Position numbers and translations under genes: made by a program | Notes under the pieces: model-generated | The model's input: only the letters and a program-made list of their open reading frames with translations | What the model was told of the DNA's origin: nothing | Database searches by the model: none | Shown: positions 45,030-57,905 of the stretch, piece after piece | How the letters are laid out: every line of letters begins with the position of its first letter | Position numbering within the stretch: the first letter of the stretch is position 1 | Source of the DNA: Xenopus tropicalis | Lineage: Eukaryota; Chordata; Amphibia; Anura; Pipidae | Length of the DNA stretch: 64,000 nt | Reading direction: 5' to 3' | Assembly (NCBI RefSeq): GCF_000004195.4 | Contig: NC_030683.2 | Location: 47,815,358 to 47,879,357 of the forward strand

Positions 45030-45231
45030 ATATGGAGCAAAGTGTTGGGCAGGCTGCAGAGGTGCACTTTACACCCTGCTTTGTATTTTGTAAATAACCA
45101 ATGTCTGCTAAAGGCAAACTTTGTCTTGGGGACTCTTTCATTAATGCTTATGGTACTATGCACCTTGCCCCTTATGTGCTAAAAAAATGCTCAAGTGGTA
45201 CAAAGGGGAAGAAGATATATGCACAGCTACT

Positions 45232-45535
45232 AGGAGGGTAGATTTACTAAAACTCTAACAGTTTTTGTATTTATAAAGATTTGAATAAATTCATTTCCAT
45301 GAATGTCTAACATTTATCAAAATATCTGAAATGAAAAAGCACGTCTGGGAAAAGTCACGGAAAGGTGGCAAAGACTCCAAATTTTGTGTTTTGTTGCACA
45401 AAAACCAGATTCAAAAATCTGTTTTAAAGCAAAGAAAGATCTTTGAGGGAAAGAAGGGGACATCTGCCATTGACTTTTACATGATCACAAAACTTTTTTC
45501 GGAGAAAAAAAAATCCGACAGTAAATGGCCCCGTA
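45232..45535. mobile_element. MITE-like repeat, AGATTTACTAAAACT end
   Basis: The left AGGAGGGTAGATTTACTAAA and right CCGACAGTAAATGGCCCCGT form loose inverted ends. The interior contains paired AAAAATC/GATTTTT-type words. It is degraded and the family is not assigned. Confidence 0.45.
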
Positions 45536-48034
45536 GGTGTGTAGTTAACTAATGGGACATATGAGTGTATTTAGCACTTTACCTTACACTACTTACATTT
45601 TCTGTTATACCATACGGATTCAGTAATGCCTATATTGTACATAGCAAGCAACATCAAAAAGTTCAATCCCTTAGGCTGTCTGGTCTGTAAGTAAAAGATC
45701 CACTCCACTTTTGTTTTGAAGGGTTTAGCTAGCTGATCCTTGGCCTCTAATTGCTCTGTATCTTGTCTTCTGGGTTTTGACAAATCCCCATTATAGTACA
45801 GTTGAGATTCTTTGGCTGCTGGGCTCACTTGGCTTTTGTTTCTGATCATGTTAATTTGTTTCTCATTCTTACTTTCCAGAGTTCCATCTGTCAATCCTCA
45901 TATGGAATTTAGCCATTTTCAAATAAACTTCAGATTTAGTATAAGTTGATGTACTGCTTACAATGCACTACTTGTAGGAAAATGCCCATCCTCTTCACCC
46001 CTATTCTTGTGCATGGACCAGAAGGGTATTCATCAGTATAATATGAGCAACACTTTTTACATATTTCTTACATAATGTATTTACGTATCTCGGTACACTC
46101 AGATTAAAGCCAGCTCTTATATTTTCTTGCTTTTCCTAGAACCTATCCCTCAATATACTGGCATGATCAAATGTTTTATTGTCACTGCAATATCTTTTCA
46201 AGTAATCACTAACACATGCTTTCAGTACATAAAGGTTTAATTATGCCATTACCATTAATAAGGCTAGGCCACAGAAAGGTCATAACTGTGGAGTCTTGTC
46301 AATATCTTTATTATGATGAGAAACTCTCCTCTTATTCTTCTCATGATCTTCTCTGGATGTTTAAAAATATATGATATGGCTTTTTCACTCCCCCTAGAGA
46401 TTAGCATACTTGGGTAAACATTTTCCATGTGAACTAGTCATGAATTTCTGGTTGCAGTAGTTATTCTGTTGCTTTAAGCTGTTAACATAAAGAACAGAAA
46501 CCAATCAGAACACTAACCCCCAAATCCTTTGTGAACATTCTAATAGGTAATCCAATAATTTCAGTCTCAGTTGGACTGGCAAATGTCCATATTTAATATA
46601 AGCTAAATGAGTGCACCTTAAATACCATGGTAAAACCATGGTAAACTCCCCACCATAAAGCCCTCTGGAAAGGATCTGTTGCTGTTGCTGTTGATTTATA
46701 TAGAATTCCATAAATAGACATGTATTTGTATTTTGTACTGTATTGTGTTTATTCATTTAGCACCACACATATAAACAGTTAGAATGCATATTGTATGAGT
46801 TTCAATGCACAGTTAGAGGCCCCTGACCTAAAGAGCTAACAACTTGTGTATGGTAGAAAACTTTATTTTATTTGAACTCTAATAGTTATAATGCAAACAT
46901 TGTGTTTTGCATTACTTAGACCCCTGTATCAATTGCATCATAAGTAAAATATAATAGCATCACAGTGTCCCTTCGTGACATCGGTCACAAGGCAATTTCC
47001 ATTGTCTGGCATAGGAAGTCACTTTGTATATTTGCTCCTCTGTCATTGGAACACATTACCAGCTCATATAGCAGTTCAGACATTAAGGAGAAATCACCCC
47101 ACATCCCTAGTTTAAGAATGAAGGAAAGTATATATATCATTTGTGCATGATTGGAACTGATAGATTTGTTGTGTTGTGAAATTAGAGGAAAACAGACACC
47201 CAGAGCCACACTAATGCGTTACAGCAAACGAGAATAACCACTGAACCAATACCAACACACACCTCTTTGTGATTAATAATACATTCTCTGGTTCTGTTCC
47301 AGTACACAATTGTAATATGAATCCCTAGGATGCACTGGCCTGCAGTTTCACGTTCATCACAGATACAATTGTTTAGTTGATTTAGAGCATGTGACAAATA
47401 TTTCAATTAGAATCAGAGAACTCAGAAATCATTGCATTCATGCTGGAAATTTAAATTCAATGCGGAAACCAGTATACTTTCATTATGTATGTCCTGCAGT
47501 TTTATGAACCCTTTCCATCTTCATGTAACTTTAATATTCTATTATATATGCAGTATTGTGTAAGGCAAGAGCAAGGGCATTACTGGTTATGTTGTGTTTC
47601 AGGAATCTGCCATAAAACACATAGATTGCTATTTGGCATGCTCTACACAATGCATGTAAGCTCTAAGGCTGAACCATGGGATGTCTTGTTGTAGAATTTC
47701 ATTTTCTCCATTTATACTTCAGTGCTTTAATCTGCCCAGCATGTCTGTAGAGTACATCAGCTTTGCTGGTCTCTTAACTGCTGGGACTACTGAATTATGT
47801 GTTGTACCTGCAGTCTGCCTCTTGGCACAAGATCTGTTTTTATGGATGCATTAAATTGAACACACACAAACTAATCCTTTCCTTATAATATTCCACTCTT
47901 GTATGTATTTTTTTATTTGTTTAGCAATATTGATTTACATGGTACTTTTCTGCCTTGTAAAAATCATCACAATCTATAATTCTGAAAAAACTTGCATATA
48001 AGGATAGTGAGTAGCATGCACAAGTAAGAAAAGC
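45536..48034. other. No gene seen
   Basis: Around 47035-47090 one frame reads HWNTLPAHI followed by TLRRN, loosely like the WNxLPxxI end of a LINE ORF2. This is too weak to call. The 101-codon minus-strand frame at 45589-45894 has no known domain. The remainder is unremarkable. Confidence 0.45.
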
Positions 48035-48115
48035 GAGGTATGGGCTCCCTTATCTGGAAACCCATTATATAGAAAGGCCCGAATTATGGGAAGGCCATCT
48101 CCCATAGACTCCATT
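48035..48115 (+). mobile_element. TACAGGTATGGGA-family MITE, interrupted fragment
   Basis: GAGGTATGGGCTCCCTTATC, AACCCATTATATAGAAAGGC and CATCTCCCATAGACTCCATT match one end of the family (reverse orientation, as at 55986). The sequence stops exactly where the T2-type TTAAAGGG begins. Confidence 0.75.
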
Positions 48116-48600
48116 TTAAAGGGATACTGTCATAATGTTTATGGTGTACTTTTTATTTCCACTGTTTACATAACAAATAATTCACTCATCATTTAAAAAG
48201 TTTTTCCTTAACGTACAAATGTATTTTTTAGCTGTAATATTGGTGTGTAGGCTCCATCTCAGTGCATTGTGAGTCTGAGCTTTCAGAAGGAGCCAGCGCT
48301 ACACATTAGAACTGCTTTCAGGTAACCTATTGATTCTCCTACTCCCATGTAACTAGAGGAGTCCCAAGCTGGACTTGGATTTCTTACTATTGGGTGCTAC
48401 TCTGATATCTACTGGGAGCTGCTATCTTGCTACATTTCCATTGTTCTGATAATTGGCTGCTTGGATGGGAGTGATATCACTCCAACTTGCAGCGCAGCAG
48501 TAATGTGTGACTGAAGTTTATCAGAGCACATGATTGTGGCACCCTGGGAAATGAAGAATATGGGTAGCCCCATATTACATTTCAATATTAAATTTATATA
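48116..48600. mobile_element. T2-type element, left part
   Basis: It starts TTAAAGGGATACTGTCATAA. Inside are CATCTCAGTGCATTGTGAGT, GATATCTACTGGGAGCTGCT and TGATATCACTCCAACTTGCA, recalled as body sequence of Xenopus T2/Kolobok non-autonomous elements. No matching CCCTTTAA right end is found before 49,000. Its TTAA lies in the MITE fragment just upstream. Confidence 0.65.
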
Positions 48601-50745
48601 ATGATTAAGATATATTTGTATTCAAAATATGACTGTATTCAAAATATGACTTTCCTACTGGGTCAATCTGCTCAACTGCAAATTACACACATTCATCATC
48701 AGTGATAAAAGTCACTTTCAGCCTCATTTAACAACGAAGGAGAAGGGTGCAAAGTTAAAAATAAATACCCCTTAACTTTTGTGTCTTTTGGATTTTTAAT
48801 GTTGCACAATGACACAACTGGGGGCAAGTGAGGACCAAGGGACTAAATTTTACATGACACCTTTTGTACACACAAATTCCAGGATTTTTTAACCAGGTGC
48901 TTAATACACCTGCTGCCTTCCAGGCTATCTTTAAAATGCCTGATATTGCATACTAAAGTTGGGATGGAAGGCAATGAATCAAGTTTACACTGCTGGAACA
49001 AAAAACATGTGTGACAAAAGGTTATGGTTGATGGTGGTCCTGAGTAGACAGTTTCAATTTATATGTATGAAGCAGGGGAACTTCTTAAAGGTTTTTGACT
49101 GTTTTTGGGAGTCCCAACTGGTTCATGTGGGCATAACAATATTTCCAAATGGGATAACAAACCTGTTGTTCTTCTATGGAATTCTCCAGTAGGGCATCAT
49201 TATTATACTGTATATTTTACATGACAAGGCCCTATATAGTAGTTAAAGGAACAGTTAATAGTAAGATAAATATAAATAAGTTCACAGTGGTGTAACTACA
49301 GAAGAAGTAGACCCCATGGATGCGGTGGGGGACCAATCTGTTTCTTCTGTAGAAGGCCCGCGGGTGACCCTCAACTATGATTTTTTGCATGCTGCAGGTA
49401 ACCCAATGGGGGATGGGTACCCATAAAAAATTGGGAGGGGGGCTAGGCCTCCAAGGTTACTCTACCAGTAGTTTATGTATAAATGCAGCTGCATTTAAGT
49501 CACACTACAGATACATGTTGGGCATGTTAATGCCATTCATCAATAATATGTCCAAACACACTCCCAGCATTGATGCTGGGGACCCTGGAGCTGCAGCCAG
49601 GGTTTATTAGTTAATTAAAAGTTGTTCGTGTATCTAATGGGGAACAGCCAATTGCAGTAGGCTCTCTTAAACCCCTTGCATGGAAAGAAATGGGCAGTAG
49701 ACCTGTAAAGATTCCTGCACTTCTCTCTATTTTACTGTGGACTTTGTTTTAAACTTTTAAACTGTATGCACAGAGCAGTGGTTGGGTTTCAGCCAATAAT
49801 GAATTATGTACCTGCAAACAAAATTATCCGTGTACTCTACAGTTTGCTATGTACTCAGGAGACCATAGCTTGATAACTTGTTTTCATTGTTCAGTAAGAT
49901 GCAGTAATGATATTTTGTGTGAGAGTTCACTCTCACACAGAAGGAATTCTATAATGCAAAAGCATTATCTTGGGAGTTCTTTAGGAATCATGCTGTTTGT
50001 AAATGTGTTGAACTTTACCATTTCCCTTTTTTAGTTAACTAATGTTTTTTGTTTGTATTGTTTGGGTGGGTTGTTTGGCCTCCTTGTTTGAATCAGTGCT
50101 AACCAGTTTCCCCAGACCAATGCTCACTCACTGGCATATTGAAAAATGAAAGTAGCTGCTTATCCGTGTATGCCTTTATATAACATGGCAGATGCATGTC
50201 TTATCTGCTAAAACCCTCAGGCAATCAACATACAAAGCTCAAAGTTAAAGGTAGTGTAAGCAAACCTTCACAAAACCTGTGATGACTTTGTAAAGCAGCT
50301 CCAATGCAAATCCCAAGAACATATTAGTTAATTAGTGGAAAGCAACAAACAAGAAACTGCACCCTCATCTGTATGTTATATATATTAGCATCCCTTTGTG
50401 CAGTGAATGCAAAAAAAAAAAAAAAAAAATTAGGTCACAAAAAATAAAACCATGTCCCTCTATAAAACCAAAGAGAAGAAAAGTTACACAGCACTCTTTG
50501 TAATCTTTGTAATCTGTGTCTGTTGTCTTGTTTTTTTTTTTTAACTTGGTGGGTATGACTATTATTATATATGGTTCACCTTTAAGTTAACTTGTAGTAT
50601 AGTATAGAATGGCCAATCCTCAGCAACTGTTCAATTAATCTTCAATTTCTATAGTTTTAATTATTGCCTTCCTCTTCTAACTCTTTTCAGTTTTGAAAAA
50701 TTCCCCCCCCCCCCAGCAGCCAAAAACTTTTACCCTGTGAGGCAA
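48601..50745. other. No gene seen; minor repeats
   Basis: TTAAAGGAACAGTTAATAGT at 49243 is a lone T2-type terminus. GTAGACCCCATGGATGCGGT near 49308 is an edge of a GGCC-rich repeat. Poly-A of 21 bases occurs at 50410-50430, T-run at 50531-50542 and a 12-C run at 50704-50715. Confidence 0.45.
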
Positions 50746-50771
50746 CAATTTTATTATTATTATTATTATTA

Positions 50772-50804
<33 letters not shown>

Positions 50805-50822
50805 TATTATTATTATTATGTT
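50746..50822. repeat. (ATT)n microsatellite
   Basis: About 25 trinucleotide units with two interruptions. Confidence 0.95.
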
Positions 50823-53800
50823 TTATTACTTATCCTTCTGTTTAGGTCCTCCCCTATACAGTCCAGTCTCTCATTCAACCCACTCCCTGCTTGGTTTGGT
50901 CTCTAGTGATCTTATACCAGCTGAAATTCCAAACTGGGGTTCAATTGCAAATTGTATCAGAATTGCATTCTCTATATCATACTAAAAGTTAATTAAAAGG
51001 TAAACAACCCCTTAAAATGACATAGTAGGGCTTATTTACATTGACAAGTGTATTAAGCAAAGTGCAATTGCCATTTTCTTCCCACTATGCATCATTTTGT
51101 TCCCAGAATTCCGGCATCATTGCAACTGCAAACAGGTGATTCTTTTGACACTTTTATGCTGTGCATACCACAACGGCACCCTATATGCCAAAATGGATGT
51201 AACTGCATGTTCTTTGGAATACATAGCTGCATAGCTTCAGGGTTTCCCTACATAAATAGCACCTGATTTGGAATGGAAGGCAGGAAGGATTGAGCAGCAC
51301 TGAGTGCAACTATAGGGAGGAGTGAGGAGCACATTTTGAGTATCTTAAGTATCTTTGATGTAAGAGGTTTGAAATGCTACTCATTGTGGGGAAAAAGTTG
51401 CCCACTGCACTTGTAGATGAGACCCGTTAACAGTAAAAACTAACTACATTTTGTGATGGAAGTTAGTCCAGCTAAAATGTAAATATTGTCATTCTGTGGT
51501 TACATAATGGTCTTTCAATGCTCTAATGCTATATTTTGGTTCTCTTGACATGGTTGGTTATGCTTCATTATATTAAAGCAACCTCTGCAGGGATTCATTA
51601 TTTGTTGCTTATAAGCTTGATTGATACTGCACAACTATATTTTAAAACATCAGTACATGTCCTCACCCAAGGTAAAAACCACTGTATAGTGGTAGATGTG
51701 GCTATGGTAATTCTTCCCTATACCCTTTTCAACACCAGTGACAAAACCAAACATAAAAACATGGGCAAGACACTTTACTTCCTGTGCAGTGTATAGAAGC
51801 AGATTAATTAAAAAGTTACTTATCCTCAGTTGACTGCATTTTCCTTATAGTCATGTAATGAACTTAGGTTTGACTGAAATGCAGAAAACATATTTCACAG
51901 AGTGATCATCTTCCCAAATCTTCCTACGCACAATGAGAAAATGTAGTACTCAGTTATTTAGACTACATAGGCTGACCTTGTGCATCTTTTCTCTAGTTAA
52001 AATTAGCCAGTTAACCAGATTTGGAATCAAAATAATTTTAATCTAGAGCCAAACACAAGCAGAGGGTAGCTCAGACTTTTAATTGGTAATTAGTAATGTA
52101 AATTTCTGAAAGATTTAGCTATATATCTGCTCCGGTATCAGAGCTTGTTACAGAGTAGGCTTTACCTAGGGATCTTCACAAAGATGCATAACTAGGGCCC
52201 CATGAGCCTTGGTGCCAAATTTTCATGCAGGGCCCCCAATTTACAGTACCTAATCTATGAAACCCAATGTCCTTAATAGCCATAAGATTCTTATTTTCCC
52301 CTTCTCTTCTCTCCCAAGTCACTCTACCACTGCATAGCATTGGGGAAATTCCAGAGTCATGGTACAATTTCTTTCCAAAAAGAAGGTTTGTTTATTTGGA
52401 GGAAAACTAATATCTTATATATAAGTAAAGGAAGTGTATAGTTTCCTAGGGACAAAATCCTCCTGGCAAAAGAAGTGCTTATAAAGCCAGTAACAAAATG
52501 GAAGTACTATGGTGTACATGTAAATATGTTTTCTTTTAGGCAGGAGTCTTGCTTTTGCAGCAGTTTTATTCTGTTTTCTATATCAGTCACCTCTTAACTC
52601 TTTTTTTCAAAACAAAGCCTCACCAGTTTATTGTGTTTAGTGGTTTATTAAGTTATTCATGGTTATGACCTTGCCCCTCATATAATCATAGCACCCCCTT
52701 TCTTTATTACTTAAACCCAAACCAGCCCTGTACCCTACCTTTGTTTTTAACAGGATGAATGATCTTACTGCATATTTTACATTTTTTTACATTTCTTATT
52801 CTGAATTACTTTCTGGACAGACAAAAGCATTTTAAGGAGTTATATAAAGGTAGTGTATCTGTGAAGTACCCAATGAACTTTAAGCTTCATCTACGACCGC
52901 AGTGCAGTGTGCAAAGTGTGGTTTCCAAGTGTTTTCGTGTTCTTGTTAAACATGCTGCAACACTTAGCCCTCTCTTGACCTTCTCTTAATCTTCAACTAG
53001 GCATAGTAGCAAAACATAGGAGAACTGGGTCCGTATGGAAATGGTCTGCATAAAGTATAATTTTGTCTATCATTTACCTTTATTTTGGTCTATTCTGTAT
53101 TCTGTGTTTAGTTTGCAAGGGGTCTCATATCATAGTGGATGATACTGTAATAGGGTTCTTCCAGGTTACATCTTTCCACTCCTAGCCTACTCTTACAGGC
53201 CAGGGCTTATGCTAATAGTTTAAAATAAAAACATTCCCAGTAGCAAAGTAACAGTAAATTATCATAAAAACACGGTCACTCATTGTTCTGTCTGGGCAAC
53301 ATTTGTAATTTCTCAAAAGTGTGTTCTCACAACAGGAGGCAGAGAAAATATTCCTCCTGTGCTTCAGATAACATCAGCAGGAATTTACTGTGATTGTTTC
53401 ATCCAGCACTGAAACTGATCATAGACACATAATGGTTTCTTGTGTGTTTTGTTATTGCAGTAGCAGTTCTTAAAAAAATCAGTAGAACACTGTTATGATC
53501 ATTATAGGCTTATTTATTAATGCGTGTGCAGTATGCAATGTACAGCTCTGGATGCAACTTATCATGTTTTTTTTACCCACAATGCAGTGTTCTTCCATTA
53601 TTTTCAAAATAATTGCACCCTTTGTTAAAATGCACACTATTACGCTTTCATTTTGATGAGAATCAGACACAATTGCACTCCGATTGAGTTGGGGTGGTAT
53701 CATACTGTATCTGGCATCCAGCATCTAAAATGATGTTATTCTATAGCCGCAAGTCAGCTGCCCCTATTGGTGCTTCAGCTCTTAGTGGGAACCCTGGAAT

Positions 53801-53971
53801 TATCTCGGGTCTGAGATGTAAGTATGTATTGAGTGAAAATGTTTTTGTTTTAACTGTTGTGATTTCTGGTTCAGTTGTAGCAAACAAAAAGTTCACAGTT
53901 GCATTTACCCTAAACAAATTTCTGCGGTGCAAGGTCTCCTAGACGTATGGCAACGCCCTAATAATGCATAC
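50823..53971. other. No gene seen
   Basis: Nothing coding was recognised. GGGCCCCATGAGCC and GGGCCCCCAATTTAC near 52194-52243 are pieces of a GGCC-rich dispersed repeat. The stretches near 51030-51190 and 53510-53690 share the lead GGCTTATTTA and words such as AATTGCA, possibly one old MITE family. Confidence 0.45.
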
Positions 53972-54160
53972 AAAAAAGAAAATAGAGACTGCAGTTACCC
54001 CATTTATTCTGCCAATGTACCACACAAAATCAACATTTCAGGGGTCACTCCCTCCCTTCTTTAGAATCCTGACAAAACGTTGATTTTGTGTGGTACATTG
54101 GCAGAATAAATGAGGTAAGCTCAAAATTTGTTTGAGGGCAGTCTCTATTTTCCTTTTTCT
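53972..54160. repeat. Long hairpin repeat with ACGTTGATTTTGTGTGG stem
   Basis: The outer arm GAAAATAGAGACTGC pairs with GCAGTCTCTATTTTC. The inner arm CTGCCAATGTACCACACAAA pairs with TTTGTGTGGTACATTGGCAG. The loop contains TTTCAGGGGTCACTCC and AATCCTGACAAAACG. It is a MITE-like palindrome of unknown family. Confidence 0.8.
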
Positions 54161-54346
54161 ATGTGATTACAGCTTAAGCCACCAGATTGCATTGCTTAGA
54201 AGGGGAATATCCCAGGAGAAGCTATAAAAGAGGAGGTACAGTGAGCCTCTTCCTGTTCTGGCCGATGAAGAAGGAAATAGTGCAGGGAGCCTGAGGTAGG
54301 CCATCTTAGTTGGTAGAAGAAATTAGTAGAGATAGTGGTAGGATAG

Positions 54347-54350
<4 letters not shown>

Positions 54351-54422
<72 letters not shown>

Positions 54423-54440
54423 TATATATATAGATATATA
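54351..54440. repeat. (TA)n microsatellite
   Basis: Roughly 70 bp of pure TA followed by GATATATATAGATATATATG. It creates the Ile/Tyr-repeat frame on the minus strand. Confidence 0.97.
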
Positions 54441-55985
54441 TGTTGCCTGCATTCAGTCTTAATCATTTTACTTCCAATAGCAGACACCACTCTTGCAGGA
54501 CTTGAATGTGTGCAAAATCTTATTAGATGAAACACTTCCAATATGTATTTTTATGTATATAAATATATACGCTCATGTTCACACACCATTTTATATATCA
54601 AACCATGTGATTGCTGACATTTTTTGCATTGTCTATATACAGTTTATTTATCTATTTATGGTAGTAGTCTTCATGCTAATCAAACAGTGACCTATCTTGG
54701 TCAAATGTTTATACAACATGCATGAATGCTGGATTTGCTTTATTAAAGTATAACATTAAAACAAAAAAATCAAAACCACCTCAGAATAAAGTGTAGAAAA
54801 ATACTGAGATTTTCATTACATCATGGGAATAGTTTCAAAATGTTAAGAAGCTTATGGTGGAATAGGTCTAGGCACTGCATATTTTACCATAAATGTATAA
54901 ATGTCATCATGTTAGTTTTGTCTGAAAGAGGCAAAGTGTCTCTTATAAAAAAAACAGTATTTGAGATGAAATGATTTGCTAGAATTGAAAAAGAGAATTA
55001 GCAAAAAGCTCTGCAGTCAGTGGGGTGATACACAAAAGAGCATTCTGCAAGTTGACAAGTTGATTACTGCTTCCAGAGATAGGCTTCCCTCTCTGGGGGA
55101 TAGAAATAAAAACACCTGTAGCCAATAAGTGGTTGAGCTGAATTCAAAGGCTGAGTTGTACACAGCACTAGAATGACAAGTTTTCTCTGGCTGGAACTGG
55201 GTGACTTATTCATGAGAGCTTCATGAGTTAGAGAAATGGTGAGGGTCAGTGCTGGGAAAAGTTATTTTAGAATCCAAGAAACAAAATAGCAAGATCTCCA
55301 TGAGATGAAGCTTATATTAAATTTTCATTTTCATGTATTTGATACAAGGAGGACGAGTTGGTAAGAAGTCAGGAGGAGAAAGAAATGAATGTGTCCTATG
55401 ACAGTTGCCTAAATGTATATGACAAATATACATAGTACACAGGATAGGAACACAGAAGTGTTTGAGAGGAGCACACACATGCACAATAATCATCTTTACT
55501 GTTAAGAGTTTGAGTGTACATTTTGTTTCCAATTTTTATTCTCCATACAGGATTTAACTTTTCATAAGCCGCTGTTCCAAATTTGTAAACTGGATGTACA
55601 AATATTGAAACCTTCCTCCCTCTCAGAAGCTCATTGAAGAGGGGCCGAGTCAAGTTACTTTCATGCATGCTGAGCCTCTTCATCCTGCTGCACTGTCAGA
55701 ACTACTGTAAGAATAATAAGGGAGCTCATCTAATCTGTATAACAAACTGGCAGCTTAAATTGAGAGAGAGGGAGAGAAAAGAATGTGTGTCTTCAATCTC
55801 ACCTACTATGTAAATATTTATAAATTAAACTAGGAGTCATTCATAAATACAAGTGCAGCGTTCAGCATGCAATTTTTAATGCTTTTTACATAAAAAATAT
55901 TTTTTTTTTACGTAAAACATATCTATTTTGTAATGAGGTGCTCAGGAGACATTGTACTTACTAAACCAGCTGTATTTTCTTACTG
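54441..55985. other. No gene seen
   Basis: No recognisable exon or repeat apart from short AG-rich tracts (55760-55780). Confidence 0.45.
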
Positions 55986-56316
55986 TACAGGTAGGGGATC
56001 CCTTATCCGGAAACCCATTATCCAGAAAGCTCTGAATTACGGAAAGCCTGTCTCCCATAGACTCCATTTTAATCAAATAATTCAGACTTTTAAGATTGAT
56101 TTCCTTTTTCTCTGTAATAATAAACAATAGCTTGTACTTGATCCCAACTTAGATATAATTAATCCTTATTGGAGGCAAAACAATCCTATTGGGTTTGATT
56201 AATGATTTATTGATTTTTTAGTTGATTTAAGGTATGGAAATACAAATTACAGAAAGACTCCTTATCCGGAATACCCTTGGTCCCGAGCATTCTGGATAAT
56301 GGGTTCAATACCTGTA
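55986..56316 (-). mobile_element. ~330-bp MITE, TACAGGTATGGGA family, reversed
   Basis: It starts TACAGGTAGGGGATCCCTTA and ends GGGTTCAATACCTGTA, in the opposite orientation to the copies at 23585 and 28941 (CATTCTGGATAATGGG is at its right). It is full length and non-coding. Confidence 0.88.
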
Positions 56317-56338
56317 CCTTGATGTAGATCAGATTCAC

Positions 56339-56580
56339 TCTTCAAGGAGAACTAAACCAGGAATACATTTTTCCCAAATGTTCCTCAGTGCTTCCCCATC
56401 TAAAGCTTTGAATTAGAAATTGTATTATTGCTACCATTATCACACACCATTACTGCAAAGTTTTCTGGTATTTAAATCTTTGACGCCACCAACTTCTTCT
56501 CCCCCCCCCATCACTTCCCCCCCAGTGTTTCCAAGCTACTGCACATGCACCCCCTGCTGACCCTGTGATGTCATGGAAGA
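56339..56580 (+). mobile_element. T2-type end fragment
   Basis: TTCAAGGAGAACTAAACCAG near 56340 resembles the TTAAAGGAGAACTAAACC terminus of T2-family elements, followed by Xenopus-type body sequence (CTACTGCACATGCACC, CTGTGATGTCATGGAAG). The right end was not found. Confidence 0.45.
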
Positions 56581-57771
56581 CACGTACTGTTTACTGGGTT
56601 TCGAACTCTGGACTCTGTGCTAAACTACTCAAGCAGTTACCTATTTAACTAATAGTGTTGCATTACCTTGAATTCTTTATCTACCTGTCATTCTCCTTGT
56701 ACTGATGCTGCCTATGTCTCCTCCCTTTCCTCCACCCACCTTATACTCCCCATGTGTTTCCTATCTGGTAATCATGACCCTTTATAAGCCTGTCCCTGAC
56801 CATTGCACCTTGCTAGGTCATTAAGCTTTTTCTGTGATCTTGCCTCTGATTCCCATGTTCCTTGTTCCTGTATTATTGATTTTGTGACCCCCCCCCCCTT
56901 TATGGTTCCAAGCTCCAGATTCCGTGTCCTGTTTCTGTTGTCTGCCTTGTTCCATTTCTTCATTGCCCCTCTTTGTCCTGTTCTCAGATTACCCAGTTCT
57001 GACCCTTGGCCTGTTCTCGACTCCGTTTGGTTGCTGCTAGCCCTGACTTTCAGTCTGATTTAGGATTGTGTCTCTGCCTACCGTTTTCAACTATTCAAGT
57101 CTGTATATCCATAGTGTGCACTGTTACTAGTTTTCTTTCATTGATCATCATGGCCTCTGACATCAGTTCCGTGGTTTATGGTTACTCTCCGGGTTTCCTA
57201 GTCTTAGGGGCACATTTACTAACCCACGAACGGGCCGAATGCGTCCGATTGAATTTTTTTCGTAATGATCGCTAATTTTCCAATTTTTTCGGCGTCTTTA
57301 CGATTTTTGCGTAAAAACGCGAGTTTTTCGTCGTCTTTACGATTTTTGCGTAAAAACGCGAGTTTTTCGGCATCTTTACGAAAGTTGCGCAAAGTCGCGA
57401 TTTTTTCGTAGCGTTAAAACTTGCGCTAAACGTCGCGCCTTTTAAGTTTTAATGCTACGAAAAAGGCGCGACTTTTGCGCGCAAGTGTTAACGCTACGAA
57501 AAAATCGCGACTTTGCGCAACTTTCGTAAAGACGCCGAAAAACTCGCGTTTTTACGCAAAAATCGTAAAGACGCCGAAAAAATCACGTTTTTACGCAAAA
57601 ATCGTAAAGACACCGAAAAAATCGCAAAAAATACGAAAAAGTCGCAAAATGTTCGTTTTCAATCGGAATTTTTCCAATTCGGATTCGAAATCGTGTCTTA
57701 GTAAATCAGCCCCTTAGGCTCCCAACTATCTGGTACTCCGTGGCGTCTCCTCAGGGAGATCGTGACACGCC
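56581..57771 (+). repeat. LTR-like stretch split by a MITE
   Basis: A TATA-like CCCTTTATAAGCCTGTCCC at 56778 is followed by CTGATTCCCATGTTCCTTGT and CTGACC/CTGTTCTC-rich leader. After the MITE at 57207-57713 the sequence resumes as GGCTCCCAACTATCTGGTAC and ends CTCAGGGAGATCGTGACA, like an LTR 3' edge. No tRNA primer site, partner LTR or internal domain was identified, so this is tentative. Confidence 0.3.
57207..57713. mobile_element. Harbinger-like palindromic MITE with TTA TSD
   Basis: The ends are GGGGCACATTTACTAA and TTAGTAAATCAGCCCC. TTA flanks it on both sides (57204-57206, 57714-57716), as expected for PIF/Harbinger. The body is a long inverted repeat built from CGTCTTTACGATTTTTGCGT words on the left and their complements on the right, with further local tandem duplication. 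Open Arg/Lys-rich frames at 57475-57717 are artefacts of the repeats. Confidence 0.85.
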
Positions 57772-57905
57772 CATTCCTTGTTCCATTTGTGGCGTGCTGA
57801 CTAGTTGCAACCAATCACGCACTGCATGCGACTTGTTGATTAGTCACTGCAACTTTTTAAAAGAGTCATTGTGACCAATCGCCCTGTGTGTCTTCACCCT
57901 TAGTA
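57772..57905. mobile_element. Right part of AGGGTGAAGACACAC MITE
   Basis: It ends CTGTGTGTCTTCACCCT followed by TA, identical to the right end of the element at 60827-61254. TTGTTGATTAGTCACTGCAA precedes it. The left end is not recognised. Confidence 0.5.

Noticed and set aside
46965..47150. LINE C-terminal fragment (HWNTLPAHI)
   Set aside because: Only a short WNxLP-like match; not enough to separate from chance.
54350..54541. Ile/Tyr repeat protein
   Set aside because: It is the translation of a TA microsatellite.
57475..57717. Lys/Arg-rich frame resembling a basic protein
   Set aside because: It is repeat sequence of the Harbinger-like palindrome.
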